The notes under the pieces: generated by a model
The model's input: only the letters and a program-made list of their open reading frames with translations
Databases searched by the model: none
What the model was told of the DNA's origin: nothing
Part shown: positions 53,949-62,732 of the stretch, one piece after another
How positions within the stretch are numbered: the first letter of the stretch is position 1
Layout of the letters: every line of letters begins with the position of its first letter
Assembly: GCF_016907695.1 (NCBI RefSeq)
Contig: NZ_JAFBCK010000001.1
Span: 3,382,501 to 3,446,500 of the forward strand
Length of the DNA stretch: 64,000 nucleotides
DNA from: Actinokineospora baliensis
GTDB taxonomy: Bacteria > Actinomycetota > Actinomycetes > Mycobacteriales > Pseudonocardiaceae
Direction: 5' to 3'
Made by a program: the position numbers and the translations under genes

Positions 53949-56189
53949 GTGTCGACCACCCCCACCGTCGTGCTGTCCGGCGTGCACTCCGGCCCCAACC
54001 CCTCACCCGGCCTCGGCCTGGCCAGGTCGCTGCGGCTGGCCTGGCCCCGGCTGCGGCTGGAGGCGCTGGACTACTCGCCGCGCTCGACCGGGCTCAGCGC
54101 CTCGGAGTTCGACCGCACGCACATCCGCCCCGGCTGGCACACCGCCGACCTCGGCGCGCTGTGCACGGGCCTGGTGTCGATCGTGGAGTCGACCGGCGCG
54201 GTCTTCCTGCCGGGGCTGGACCTGGAGGCCGCGCTGCTCGCCGAGCGCGTCCCCGGCCACCCGGCGCTGCTGCTGCCGCCCGCCGCCGCGTTCGACGTGG
54301 TCGCCAAGCCGGGGGAGACCGCCGCGTCGCTGCTGGGCCTCGCGGTGCCGGAGCACCGCTTCGCCGAGGGCGTCGAGGACGCCGCGGACTTCGCCGCCAG
54401 GCACGGGTGGCGGATCTGGGTCAAGGGACCGCGCTACGAGGCCGTCGCCGCCACCACCCGCGCCGAGTTGGCCGCCGCGCTCGAGCGGGTGCGCGCCACC
54501 TGGGGCGCGGAGTGCCTGCTGCAACGGCACGTCGCGGGCACCGAGGAGTCGGTGGTGTTCGCCGCGCTCGACGGTGAGCTGCTCGGCGCCTGCGCGATGC
54601 GCAAGACGATGGTCACCAGCGAGGGCAAGACCTGGGCGGGCGCGGTCGACCACCTCGACCACGCCACCCGCGCCCGGTTGATCGACCTCGTCCGGGTGAC
54701 CAGGTGGACCGGCGGCGGTGAGGTCGAGTTCGTCCGCGAGACCGACACCGGGATCCCCTACCTGCTGGAGGTCAACCCGAGGTTCCCGGCCTGGATCCAC
54801 GGCGCCACCCTGGCCGGGGTCAACCTGCCCGCCCGGCTCGTCGCCGCCGCGACCGGCATCCCCCGCGGCGAACGGGAGAAGGCGCACTCCACCGGGTTCG
54901 TCCGGGTCGTCGAGGAGATCCCGGCGGGCCCGCACGCCACCGGTGCCGTCCCGCTGGCCCACCGCGTCGTCGCCTCGGAACCCGCCGCGCTCGGCAAGCA
55001 CCCGTCCGGCATGCCGGTGCTCTCCCGCAGGCTCACCCCGGCCCGACCGCGGCCGAGACCCACCCCCGTCGACCCGGTCCGCGCCGCCGACATCGCCGCC
55101 GCGCTGGTGGTCGACCCGTACGAGTCGCCAGCCAGGGTCCTGTTCGGCGGGGTGCTCGACCGGGGCCTCGACCGGCTCGCCGCGGTGTGCCGCGACGTCG
55201 AGGACGCCACCGGCGTGCCGACCCGGTTCGCCTACTCGGTCAAGACCAACCCGGACCCCAGGGTGCTCGACGCGGTGCTGCGCCGGGGCGCGCTGGTCGA
55301 GGCGATCTCGCAGGCCGAGGCCCGCCGCTGCGCCGAGGCCGGGTTCCCCGGCGACCGGGTGGTGCTCGGCGGCCCGGCGAAGTGGTGGCGCTTCGACGGC
55401 GGCCCGGTCAAGTTCGGCGCGGTGTTCTGCGACTCGGTCACCGACCTGGAGCGCACCGTCGACCTGCTCGCCCAGGGCGCGGTGTACGCCGACGTGGTCG
55501 GTCTTCGTCTGGCCCCGCCCACGGTCGCCTCCCGCTTCGGCGTCGACCTCACCTGCCCGCGCGCCTACCGGCGCGTCGCCGAGGTGCTGCGCGCCGCCCC
55601 CCTCGGCCGCATCGGGCTCCAGTTCCACCACGCCGCCAGCCAGATCGGGCTGCGCGCCTGGCTGCGCGAGTACACCGCGGCGATCACCGTCGCCGCCGAT
55701 CTGCTCGCCCGCGTCGACGTCCGAGCCCGCTGCGTCGACCTCGGCGGCGGCTGGCCACCCGGCCTCTCGCGCGCGGAGCTGGGCAGCCAGCTGACCAGGG
55801 CGAGCCGGGTGGCGGTGCGCGAACTCGGCTCGCTGGACCAGGTGCTGTTCGAACCGGGCAAGTACCTGGTCGAGCGGGCGATGGCGGTGTTCACCACCGT
55901 GCTCGACGTCCGCGACGGCACGCACGGGCGCGCCGCGGTGGTCGACGCCTCGATCGCCGAACTGCCCGACTGGGTGTCGCACCCGCACCCGGTGCTGTGG
56001 CGGGCCCCCGGAGCCGGTTGGCGCAGGTTGCCCGCCGGGGACGAGTCGGTCCTCGGTCGGCTGTGCATGGAGCACGACCGGCCGCGCGCCGGAATCACCC
56101 TGCCCGAGGGCATCGCCCCGGGCGACCACCTGCTGTTCCTCGACGCGGGCGCCTACGACGCCAGCATGAGCTACCGGTTCGGAGTGTGA
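53949..56189 (+). CDS. ATP-grasp ligase fused to a PLP-dependent (fold III) decarboxylase
   Basis: 746 aa from GTG 53949 (GAAGGGGA upstream). Residues ~1-330: ATP-grasp of PylC/carboxylate-amine-ligase type (RIWVKGPRYEAV, LLQRHVAGTEESVVF, metal motif LLEVNPRFPAWIHG). Residues ~380-746: DapDC/ODC-type decarboxylase with Schiff-base Lys in FAYSVKTNPDP, FHHAASQIGL, GGWPPGLS, LFEPGKYLVERA, catalytic Cys in GRLCMEHD and the end LFLDAGAYDASMSYRF. Both halves look catalytically complete. It may join an amino acid to a carboxylate and decarboxylate it; substrate and order are unknown. Twelve nt from the radical SAM gene. Confidence 0.88.
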   Translation: MSTTPTVVLSGVHSGPNPSPGLGLARSLRLAWPRLRLEALDYSPRSTGLSASEFDRTHIRPGWHTADLGALCTGLVSIVESTGAVFLPGLDLEAALLAERVPGHPALLLPPAAAFDVVAKPGETAASLLGLAVPEHRFAEGVEDAADFAARHGWRIWVKGPRYEAVAATTRAELAAALERVRATWGAECLLQRHVAGTEESVVFAALDGELLGACAMRKTMVTSEGKTWAGAVDHLDHATRARLIDLVRVTRWTGGGEVEFVRETDTGIPYLLEVNPRFPAWIHGATLAGVNLPARLVAAATGIPRGEREKAHSTGFVRVVEEIPAGPHATGAVPLAHRVVASEPAALGKHPSGMPVLSRRLTPARPRPRPTPVDPVRAADIAAALVVDPYESPARVLFGGVLDRGLDRLAAVCRDVEDATGVPTRFAYSVKTNPDPRVLDAVLRRGALVEAISQAEARRCAEAGFPGDRVVLGGPAKWWRFDGGPVKFGAVFCDSVTDLERTVDLLAQGAVYADVVGLRLAPPTVASRFGVDLTCPRAYRRVAEVLRAAPLGRIGLQFHHAASQIGLRAWLREYTAAITVAADLLARVDVRARCVDLGGGWPPGLSRAELGSQLTRASRVAVRELGSLDQVLFEPGKYLVERAMAVFTTVLDVRDGTHGRAAVVDASIAELPDWVSHPHPVLWRAPGAGWRRLPAGDESVLGRLCMEHDRPRAGITLPEGIAPGDHLLFLDAGAYDASMSYRFGV

Positions 56190-56190
56190 G

Positions 56191-56733
56191 ATGACCCGAC
56201 CAGGCCACCCGCCGCGGGCGAAGGTGCCCGACCAACCGCCGTCCACCCTGACCGAGCACCCGGACTGCGTCGCCTGCGCCGACACCAGGTCCTGGCTGCT
56301 GGCCCACGACCGCGCCGAGGCGACCCCGGCCCGCGAGTGGGACACCACCACGTTCGGGCTGGGCTGGCTGTTCCGCTACTTCCGCTGGGGGCCCAGCCGC
56401 TGGCCGTTCGCCTGGTGCGACGTGCCGGGCGCAGCGCACCTGGACTGCGGCGTGCTCGCCTGCGTCGCGGGCATGGTGCTCACCGCGCGCGGGCTGCGCG
56501 TCGAACGGGTCCAACTGGTCGAGCGGGCCGCGGTGGAGGAGACGGCGCTGTGGCGGGCGAGGTGGCGCGCGGCGGGGTGCCCGCACGACTGGATCCTGTC
56601 CGACCGCGAGGTCTACCACGAGGTCCTGCTGGTGCACGCCGAGCAGGAGCCGGTGCTGTTCGACCCCACCGAGCTGCGCCAGGTCGGCCAGGGCCGCGAC
56701 CGTCCACTGTGGATGCGTCAATGGGTGTGGTGA
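56191..56733 (+). CDS. Transglutaminase-like cysteine protein, probable third gene of the cluster
   Basis: 180 aa starting one nt after the preceding stop. A Cys-His-Asp set of transglutaminase-like order can be read: HLDCGVLACVAGMVL (Cys), EVYHEVLLVHAEQEPVLFDPTEL (His, then Asp-Pro-Thr), in outline. Two further cysteines (PDCVACADT) near the N-terminus could bind metal. It has no membrane segment. The assignment to the fold is tentative; it may cyclise, transfer or hydrolyse the product of the two upstream enzymes. An iterated palindrome lies at 56703. Confidence 0.7.
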   Translation: MTRPGHPPRAKVPDQPPSTLTEHPDCVACADTRSWLLAHDRAEATPAREWDTTTFGLGWLFRYFRWGPSRWPFAWCDVPGAAHLDCGVLACVAGMVLTARGLRVERVQLVERAAVEETALWRARWRAAGCPHDWILSDREVYHEVLLVHAEQEPVLFDPTELRQVGQGRDRPLWMRQWVW

Positions 56734-56793
56734 CGCCCGTGGCGCGAAAGGTGGGACACCCGTCGTTGACGACTTCGCCGGGCACCGAACACG

Positions 56794-57771
56794 ATGGATC
56801 ACGTGCACAACGTCCAGCTGATGCTCTACGACGGCGTCAAGGGCCTCGACGTGGTCGGCCCGGCCGAGGTGTTCGCCTCGGCCAACGGCGTGCTCGCCGA
56901 GCGCGGCAGGGCCCCGGCGTACGCGATCAGCACCGGCAGCCTGGGCGCGGTGACCGTGCGGACCTCCTCGCGGCTGCGGCTGACCCCCGACATCGACCTC
57001 GACGGCGCGCCCGCGCCGGACACCCTGCTGGCCCCCGGCGGCTGCGTGCCGGGTGAGCTCGACCTGTCACTGGTGTCGTGGCTGCGGACCGCCGGATCCC
57101 GCGCCGGTCGGCTGGTGTCGGTGTGCACCGGGGCTTTCGTGCTCGCCGAGGCCGGGCTCCTCGCCGGGCGCCGGGCCACCACGCACTGGGCCTACTGCGC
57201 GGACCTGGCCGAACTGCACCCGGACGTCACGGTGGTCGCGGAGCCGATCTTCGTGCGCGACGGCCACATCGCCACCTCGGCCGGGGTGACCGCGGGCATC
57301 GACCTGGCGCTGGCGCTGGTGGAGGACGACCTCGGGCGCGAGGTGGCGCTCATGGTCGCCAGGCACCTGGTGGTGTTCCTGCGCCGACCGGGCAACCAGG
57401 CCCAGTTCAGCGCCCAGATGTCGGCGCAACTCGCCCACCGCGAGCCGTTGCGCGACGTGCAGCGCTGGATCACCGAGCACCCCGAGGCCGACCTGTCGGT
57501 GGCCGCGCTGGCCAGGCACGCCAGGCTCTCCCCGCGCCACTTCACCCGGGCGTTCACCCGGGAGGTGGGGGTGGCGCCCGGCCGCTACGTCGACCAGGTC
57601 CGGCTGCAGGCGGCCAGGCTGCTGCTGGAGGACACCGACGACAGCGTCGCCAGGGGCGCCCGCGCCTGCGGCTACGGCACGCCGGAGGCGATGCGCCGCG
57701 CGTTCCTGCGCGCGCTGCAGGTGGGTCCCGCGGAATACCGCCGCCGCTTCACGTCCACTGTGGAGCGCTGA
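56794..57771 (+). CDS. GlxA-family AraC-type transcriptional regulator
   Basis: 325 aa. N-terminal DJ-1/PfpI-like domain (LMLYDGVKGLDVVGPAEVFASAN; LAPGGCVPGELD; nucleophile-elbow-like VSVCTGAFVLAEAGLLAGRRAT) and a C-terminal AraC domain (VAALARHARLSPRHFTRAFTREVGVAP). GlxA-type regulators usually control catabolic or secondary-metabolism genes. It follows the cluster by 60 bp on the same strand, so it may control it, but that is inference. One iterated palindrome overlaps its last codons (57754). Confidence 0.92.
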   Translation: MDHVHNVQLMLYDGVKGLDVVGPAEVFASANGVLAERGRAPAYAISTGSLGAVTVRTSSRLRLTPDIDLDGAPAPDTLLAPGGCVPGELDLSLVSWLRTAGSRAGRLVSVCTGAFVLAEAGLLAGRRATTHWAYCADLAELHPDVTVVAEPIFVRDGHIATSAGVTAGIDLALALVEDDLGREVALMVARHLVVFLRRPGNQAQFSAQMSAQLAHREPLRDVQRWITEHPEADLSVAALARHARLSPRHFTRAFTREVGVAPGRYVDQVRLQAARLLLEDTDDSVARGARACGYGTPEAMRRAFLRALQVGPAEYRRRFTSTVER

Positions 57772-57797
57772 CCAGAAGACCGATCCGCGCTGGGGGT

Positions 57798-57836
57798 GCG
57801 CCCCGGCTCCCGGGGTGTTTTCCGGGGCCGGGGCGC
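57798..57836 (+). terminator. Intrinsic terminator after the GlxA-type gene
   Basis: GCGCCCCGGCTCCCGG (57798-57813) pairs with CCGGGGCCGGGGCGC (57822-57836) with one bulge, and TTTT in the loop. It starts 26 nt after the stop. Confidence 0.65.
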
Positions 57837-57889
57837 GATCGGGACCGCTTGACGCCATTCGGGGGTACCTGCACCGGTGGTGTTTCTTC

Positions 57890-58114
57890 TAGCGTGGCCC
57901 GCGATCGCCCGCCTGACCGTGTTCGCCCGACCGGTTCCCGTGGTGCCGGTCCTGGGTGCGAGTCACGGCCGTGGGGCGGCTTATGCCCAGGCCGCCCCAC
58001 GCCCGCGGTCACCGTCACCGGGGTGGGTGAGGCTGCTGGCGTCCGCCCTCTGTGGACGGTACGACTCGGGGTGCCGCCTGGATCCGCGGTGCCACCTCCC
58101 CGAGGAGCAGTCCG
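57890..58114 (+). promoter_or_regulatory. Long structured leader of the SGNH hydrolase gene
   Basis: From -10-like TAGCGT (57890-57895) to the start codon there are about 215 nt without a credible ORF. Two clean hairpins are visible: GACCGG/CCGGTC (57929-57951) and an 11-bp perfect stem CGTGGGGCGGC/GCCGCCCCACG (57970-58001). The ribosome-binding site GAGGAG lies at 58102. It does not match a riboswitch class I know. The length and hairpins suggest a cis-acting leader. Confidence 0.35.
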
Positions 58115-59104
58115 ATGACGCGTGCCCACGCCAGAATCGCCGCCGTGCTCGCCGTGACCCTGGCCGCGAGCGTGCCAGCCCTGCCCTCGCAGGCGGCCCC
58201 CGCCGCGCCGCTGCAATGGGTCGCGCTGGGGGATTCCTACGCCGCGGGCGCGATTCCCGCCGCCGGGGTGGAGCTGCCCGTGCCGGGTGGGCGCGACGGC
58301 TGCGGCAGGACAGCGGGTTCCTACCCGGAAGTGCTGCGCGAGCGGCTGGCGCAGCAGTACGACCTCACCAACGTCACCTGCGCGGGCGCGACCATCGCGA
58401 ACCTGTACGACCAGTCGCAGGAACCCACCGGGTACAACCTGCCGTTCTTCGACGTGTTCGACCCCGACTACCCGTTCCCCCTGGTGCCACCGCAGATCTC
58501 CGCCATCCCCGAGAGCGCGAACCTGGTGACGATCGGCGTCGGCGGCAACACCTTCGGGTTCGCGGAGTTGGTCTACGCGTGTCTGCAGTTGGGCAGCATC
58601 TCGGACAAGGACCTCGACCACCCCTGCACCGACTACTTCACCTCCGGCGGTGACGGCGTGCCCACCGTCACCGAGCGGCTCACCACCGTCAGCCAGGAGT
58701 ACGGCGACCTGATCGAGATGATCCGCGCGGTGGCGCCCAACGCCACCGTGGTCGCCGTCGGCTACCCGTCGATCATCCCCGAGGACGTCAACACCTGCGC
58801 GTACGGGACCGACCCGCGGGCGCTGCGCAACTTCGCCACCGCCACCTACCCGGACCTGCGGTGGCTGCGCTCGGACGTGCTGGAACGGCTCAACCAGGTG
58901 ATCGCGCAGCAGGCCGCGGTGCACAACGCGGTGTACGTGGACACCTACGCCGCCACGTTGGGGCACGACGTGTGCAGGCCCGACGGGGCCAACTGGGTGG
59001 AGGGCATCGTGGACCGCTCCGGTGGCTGGGCGCTGATCCACCCCAACGCGGCGGGCCACCAGCGGGTCGCCGACGCCATCGAGGCGGTCCTGCCGCGCCG
59101 GTAG
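58115..59104 (+). CDS. Secreted SGNH/GDSL-type hydrolase
   Basis: 329 aa from ATG 58115. Signal peptide (RIAAVLAVTLAASVPALPSQA, cleavage near residue 29). Block I is WVALGDSYAAGA with the catalytic Ser; block II Gly lies near TCAGAT; block III is IGVGGNTFGF, with Asn of GGN kept; block V is LIHPNAAGHQRVADAI with the catalytic His, while the usual Asp three residues before it is missing (ALIH), as in lipases that use another acid. Six or more cysteines suggest disulfides, as in Streptomyces SCO1725-like esterases. Substrate unknown. Confidence 0.9.
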   Translation: MTRAHARIAAVLAVTLAASVPALPSQAAPAAPLQWVALGDSYAAGAIPAAGVELPVPGGRDGCGRTAGSYPEVLRERLAQQYDLTNVTCAGATIANLYDQSQEPTGYNLPFFDVFDPDYPFPLVPPQISAIPESANLVTIGVGGNTFGFAELVYACLQLGSISDKDLDHPCTDYFTSGGDGVPTVTERLTTVSQEYGDLIEMIRAVAPNATVVAVGYPSIIPEDVNTCAYGTDPRALRNFATATYPDLRWLRSDVLERLNQVIAQQAAVHNAVYVDTYAATLGHDVCRPDGANWVEGIVDRSGGWALIHPNAAGHQRVADAIEAVLPRR

Positions 59105-59236
59105 TGCTGACTCGGGCTCGCTTCTCGGGTCTGGGCTGCCGACACCCGGCGTACCGACCTTCGGCTTGCCGCCCTTGACCGTGCGCGGCCCGTCCCCGAA
59201 TGCTGGACGGGTCCGCGCGTGGGAGGGAGACGGTCG

Positions 59237-60265
59237 GTGCGTGCCGTGGTGTTCGAGCAGTTCGGCGAGGACCCCTGGGTCGAGACGGTTCCCGACCCCA
59301 CCCCGTCCCCGCGCGGGGTCGTCATCAGCGTCGCGGCGACCGGCCTGTGCCGCAGCGACTGGCACGGCTGGATCGGGCACGACCCGGACATCCGGTTGCC
59401 GCACGTGCCGGGGCACGAGCTCGCGGGCACGGTCGCCGCGGTGGGCGCGGGGGTGAGCCGGTGGCGCGAGGGCGACCGGGTGACCGTGCCGTTCGTCTGC
59501 GCGTGCGGGCGGTGCCCGTCCTGCGCGGCGGGCGACCAGCAGGTGTGCGAACGGCAGACCCAGCCCGGCTTCACCCATTGGGGATCGTTCGCCGACTACG
59601 TCGCGGTCGAGGACGCCGAGGTGAACCTGATCGGGCTGTCCGAGGACATGCCGTTCGCGACCGCGGCGGGACTCGGTTGCCGCGTCGCGACGGCTTTTCG
59701 CGCAGTGATCGCGCAGGGCCGGGTGGCACCGGGGGAGTGGGTCGCCGTGCACGGGTGCGGCGGCGTTGGGCTCTCCGCGGTCGCTGTGGCGGTCGCTGCC
59801 GGAGCCAGGGTGCTCGCGGTCGACATCTCGTTCGCGGCGTTGGAGATGGCGGCATCGCTGGGCGCGGTGTCCTGCCTCAACCCGGTGACAACCGTAGACA
59901 TACCGTCGGCGATCGTGGACGCCACCGGCGGCGGGGCACACCTGTCACTGGACGCCCTAGGTAGCCCAGCCACGTGCGCGGCGTCGATCACCTGCCTACG
60001 CAGACGCGGAAGGCACGTGCAGGTGGGCCTGTTGCCCAAGGACCCGCCGGTACCCATGGCGCGGGTGATCGCCTACGAACTCGAGTTGCTCGGCAGCCAC
60101 GGCATGCCCGCCCACGCGTACCCGGAGATGATGTCCATGGTGTCCACCGGCATCCTCCGCCCCGACCTGCTCATCACCCGCACGATCCCGCTGGACGACG
60201 CGCCGTCCGCGCTGACGGCCATGGGCAACACCCCGGGCAACGGCGTCACCATGATCGAACCCTGA
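59237..60265 (+). CDS. Zinc-dependent alcohol dehydrogenase
   Basis: 342 aa from GTG 59237 (GGGAGGGAGA upstream). MDR superfamily: catalytic zinc [10 protein letters not shown] and PGHELAG, structural zinc [20 protein letters not shown]-binding [26 protein letters not shown] in outline. It oxidises an alcohol or reduces an aldehyde with NAD(P)(H); preference cannot be told. Lone gene, converging on the response regulator that follows. Confidence 0.92.
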   Translation: MRAVVFEQFGEDPWVETVPDPTPSPRGVVISVAATGLCRSDWHGWIGHDPDIRLPHVPGHELAGTVAAVGAGVSRWREGDRVTVPFVCACGRCPSCAAGDQQVCERQTQPGFTHWGSFADYVAVEDAEVNLIGLSEDMPFATAAGLGCRVATAFRAVIAQGRVAPGEWVAVHGCGGVGLSAVAVAVAAGARVLAVDISFAALEMAASLGAVSCLNPVTTVDIPSAIVDATGGGAHLSLDALGSPATCAASITCLRRRGRHVQVGLLPKDPPVPMARVIAYELELLGSHGMPAHAYPEMMSMVSTGILRPDLLITRTIPLDDAPSALTAMGNTPGNGVTMIEP

Positions 60266-60281
60266 CCGCCCGTCGGGGCCT

Positions 60282-60929
60282 TCAGACGCGGCCGGTCTCG
60301 TAGGCCCACATGGCGACCTCGACGCGGTTGCGGGCGCCGAGCTTGCGCATGAGGTTGGCCAGGTGGGCTTTGACGGTGCTCGGGGTGATGTGGAGCTCGC
60401 CCGCGATCTCGGTGTTGGTGCGGCCCTGCGCCACCGGCACGAGGACTTCCTCCTCGCGGGCAGTGAGCGGCTCTACCGGCTGCCTCGGCGAGGAGGGTCG
60501 TTCGTGGGCGAACGCCGCGAGCAGCCGGACGGTCACGCTGGGCGCGATCAGCGCCTCGCCGTCGGCGGCGGCGTGGATGGCCTGGGTCAGCAAGGCGGGT
60601 CCGGCGTCCTTGAGCAGGAACCCGCGGGCACCCGCTTTGAGCGCCCCGTGGACGTACTCGTCGAGGTCGAAGGTCGTGATGACCACGATCGGCAGGGGAT
60701 CGGCGACATCGGGACCCGCGAGCCGCCGGGTGGCCTCGATGCCGTTCATCAGCGGCATCCGGATGTCGAACAGGCCGACGTCGGGGCGCAGGTCCAGCGC
60801 CAGGCGGACGGCCTCGCGCCCGTCGGCGGCCGCGCCGACCACGTCGATGTCGGGTTGGGCGTCGAGCAGCATGGCCAGCCCGGTGCGCACGATGGGCTGG
60901 TCGTCGGCGATGAGGACCCTGATGCTCAT
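60282..60929 (-). CDS. NarL-type response regulator of the second two-component pair
   Basis: 215 aa. Acidic pocket VLIADDQP, phospho-Asp in VGLFDIRMPLMNG, Lys in GFLLKDAG; C-terminal LuxR HTH (LTAREEEVLVPVAQGRTNTEIA; TPSTVKAHLANLMRKLGA). Its ATG overlaps the kinase stop (ATGA), so both are co-translated. Confidence 0.94.
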   Translation of the reverse strand: MSIRVLIADDQPIVRTGLAMLLDAQPDIDVVGAAADGREAVRLALDLRPDVGLFDIRMPLMNGIEATRRLAGPDVADPLPIVVITTFDLDEYVHGALKAGARGFLLKDAGPALLTQAIHAAADGEALIAPSVTVRLLAAFAHERPSSPRQPVEPLTAREEEVLVPVAQGRTNTEIAGELHITPSTVKAHLANLMRKLGARNRVEVAMWAYETGRV

Positions 60930-62071
60930 CGGGGCGTCCCGGTTCGGGGCAGGACCGCCTCCACCCGCCAGCCCCGCTCGGCGGCGGGGCCCGCGTGGAA
61001 GGTGCCGCCGAGCAGCGCGGCGCGCTCCCGCATGCCCACCAGGCCGTAACCCGCTGGGGAGCGCCCACCTGCGGCGGAGCCGTCGTCGTCGACGGTCAGC
61101 CGCACCCGGTCGGCATCACCCGTGACGGCGACGGTGACCCGGGTCGCGTGCCGGGCGTGCCGCCGGGCGTTGGTGATGGACTCCTGGACCAGGCGGTAGA
61201 CCGCGGCCCCGACCGCCGGGCTGAGGTCGTCGAACTCGCCGCGCAGCGTCACGTCCACGCGGGGACGCGTCTGGCCTCCGGTGGCGAGCCGCTCGACCTC
61301 GGCGACGCCGGGCTGCGGCGCGAACTCGGTGTCCTGCGCGGCGCGGAGCACGCCCACGATGGCGCGCATCTCGGCGAGGGTGCGGGTCGCCGCGTCCTCG
61401 ATGGTGGCCAGGGCCTCGACGGCCCGCTCGGGGTGGGTGGCCGCGACGGCACGCCCCGCTTGGGCCTGGATGGTGATGCCCGAGACGTGGTGGGCGACGG
61501 TGTCGTGCAGTTCGCGGGCGAGCTGTTCGCGCTCGCGGGCCTTGGCCTGGTCGATGTCGCGGACGCGGATCTTCGTGCCGTAGCGGACCGCGGCGCCGAG
61601 CGCGGCGGCGAACAGGAAGAACGCGTACCCCGCGACCGTGTCCTCCAGGCTGGTCGGGTCGGCGACGAAGGTGATGGCCAGCCACAGCAGGATGAAGCCG
61701 AAGCCGCTCGCCGCTTCGCGGCCGGAGCCCCACCGGAACAGGGCGTAGGTCAGGACCAGCGTCGCGGAGGTGCTGTTCAGCAGGGTGCCCTGCGACCCGG
61801 TGAAAAGCCTGACGAGGTCGACGACGGTCAACGTGCTGAACGCGACCGCGACAGCGGCGAGCGGGTGCGTACGTCGCCACGGCAGGGGGCCGAGGACCGC
61901 CAGCACCACGAGCAGCAGCAGCGGGCGTGGCGCCAGACCCTCGCGAAGCACCACTTCCACCAGGGACCAGCAGACCAGTACCGCGACCAAGGCCCAGTCC
62001 TGCGGCCTCCGCTGCGGGGCGTGCGCGGGACGGGGTTCGGCCCACAGCGAGCGGAGTGCGTTGGTGGCCAT
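60926..62071 (-). CDS. Two-component sensor histidine kinase
   Basis: 381 aa. About five or six N-terminal helices (residues ~25-165) with no large sensor loop, HisKA_3 H box LARELHDTVAHHVSGITIQAQ, N box YRLVQESITNARRHARHA and G box YGLVGMRERAALLGGTF. The start is leaderless: minus-strand TAGGCT, six nt, ATG. It lies beside a small membrane-protein gene transcribed the other way. Confidence 0.93.
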   Translation of the reverse strand: MATNALRSLWAEPRPAHAPQRRPQDWALVAVLVCWSLVEVVLREGLAPRPLLLLVVLAVLGPLPWRRTHPLAAVAVAFSTLTVVDLVRLFTGSQGTLLNSTSATLVLTYALFRWGSGREAASGFGFILLWLAITFVADPTSLEDTVAGYAFFLFAAALGAAVRYGTKIRVRDIDQAKAREREQLARELHDTVAHHVSGITIQAQAGRAVAATHPERAVEALATIEDAATRTLAEMRAIVGVLRAAQDTEFAPQPGVAEVERLATGGQTRPRVDVTLRGEFDDLSPAVGAAVYRLVQESITNARRHARHATRVTVAVTGDADRVRLTVDDDGSAAGGRSPAGYGLVGMRERAALLGGTFHAGPAAERGWRVEAVLPRTGTPR

Positions 62072-62077
62072 CTGGTC

Positions 62078-62083
62078 AGCCTA
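62078..62083 (-). promoter_or_regulatory. -10 box of a leaderless promoter for the kinase-regulator pair
   Basis: Minus-strand TAGGCT followed by GACCAG and then the ATG at 62071. Identical in layout to the xerD promoter. Confidence 0.6.
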
Positions 62084-62232
62084 AGCGGCCCGCGCGGTCG
62101 GCGTATCCGTCGAAAGTACAAGAGCCCGGCTGTGCCAATGGCCAGGTCGAATCAGGCTCCGCGGCGGATGTATCCGCCGCGGCCATCCGTGAGAGTTGGA
62201 GCATCCACCCGATCGAGTCAGGGAGCACCGTG

Positions 62233-62700
62233 ATGAGGACGTCTCAATCCCCCACCGCACTGGAGAACCCGTCGTCGTCGCCGGGCGCGCTGGAAGACCA
62301 GCGCGTGTCCGTGCGGACCAAGCTCGCGGCGGCGTGGGCCAGCCTCATGTCCCTCTACATCTACGTCGACTACCTCGCCCTGTACAAGCCCGGCTTCATC
62401 GACGAGATCCGGGGCGGCTCCGTCCACGACTTCGACACCGGGCCCACCTTCGTCGGCCTCTCGATCACGCTCATGTCCATCCCGGCCGTGATGATCCTGC
62501 TGTCCACGGTGCTGCCCGCCAGGGCCAACCGCGTCACCAACCTCGTCGTGGCGGTGCTCTACATCCCCGTCACGGTGTACAACGTGGCGGGCGAGCCGTG
62601 GAGCTACGGCTACTTCTACGGTTTCTCCATCGGACTCGAGTTGCTGATCCTGGCCTTCGTCCTGCGCTCCGCCTGGGCCTGGCCGCGCCGGACGCACTAG
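62233..62700 (+). CDS. Small four-helix membrane protein (DUF6326-like)
   Basis: 155 aa from ATG 62233, seven nt after GGGAG; the adjacent GTG 62230 is in frame. Four hydrophobic helices (WASLMSLYIYVDYLALYKP; FVGLSITLMSIPAVMILLS; VTNLVVAVLYIPVTVYNVA; GYFYGFSIGLELLILAFVL) after a ~30-residue polar N-terminus. It resembles a family of small uncharacterised membrane proteins; function unknown. Lying divergent to a two-component pair with no other partner, it is a candidate target of that pair (inference). Confidence 0.85.
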   Translation: MRTSQSPTALENPSSSPGALEDQRVSVRTKLAAAWASLMSLYIYVDYLALYKPGFIDEIRGGSVHDFDTGPTFVGLSITLMSIPAVMILLSTVLPARANRVTNLVVAVLYIPVTVYNVAGEPWSYGYFYGFSIGLELLILAFVLRSAWAWPRRTH

Positions 62701-62732
62701 CCGCGCCGGACCCACTAGCCGCGCTGGTCGCT

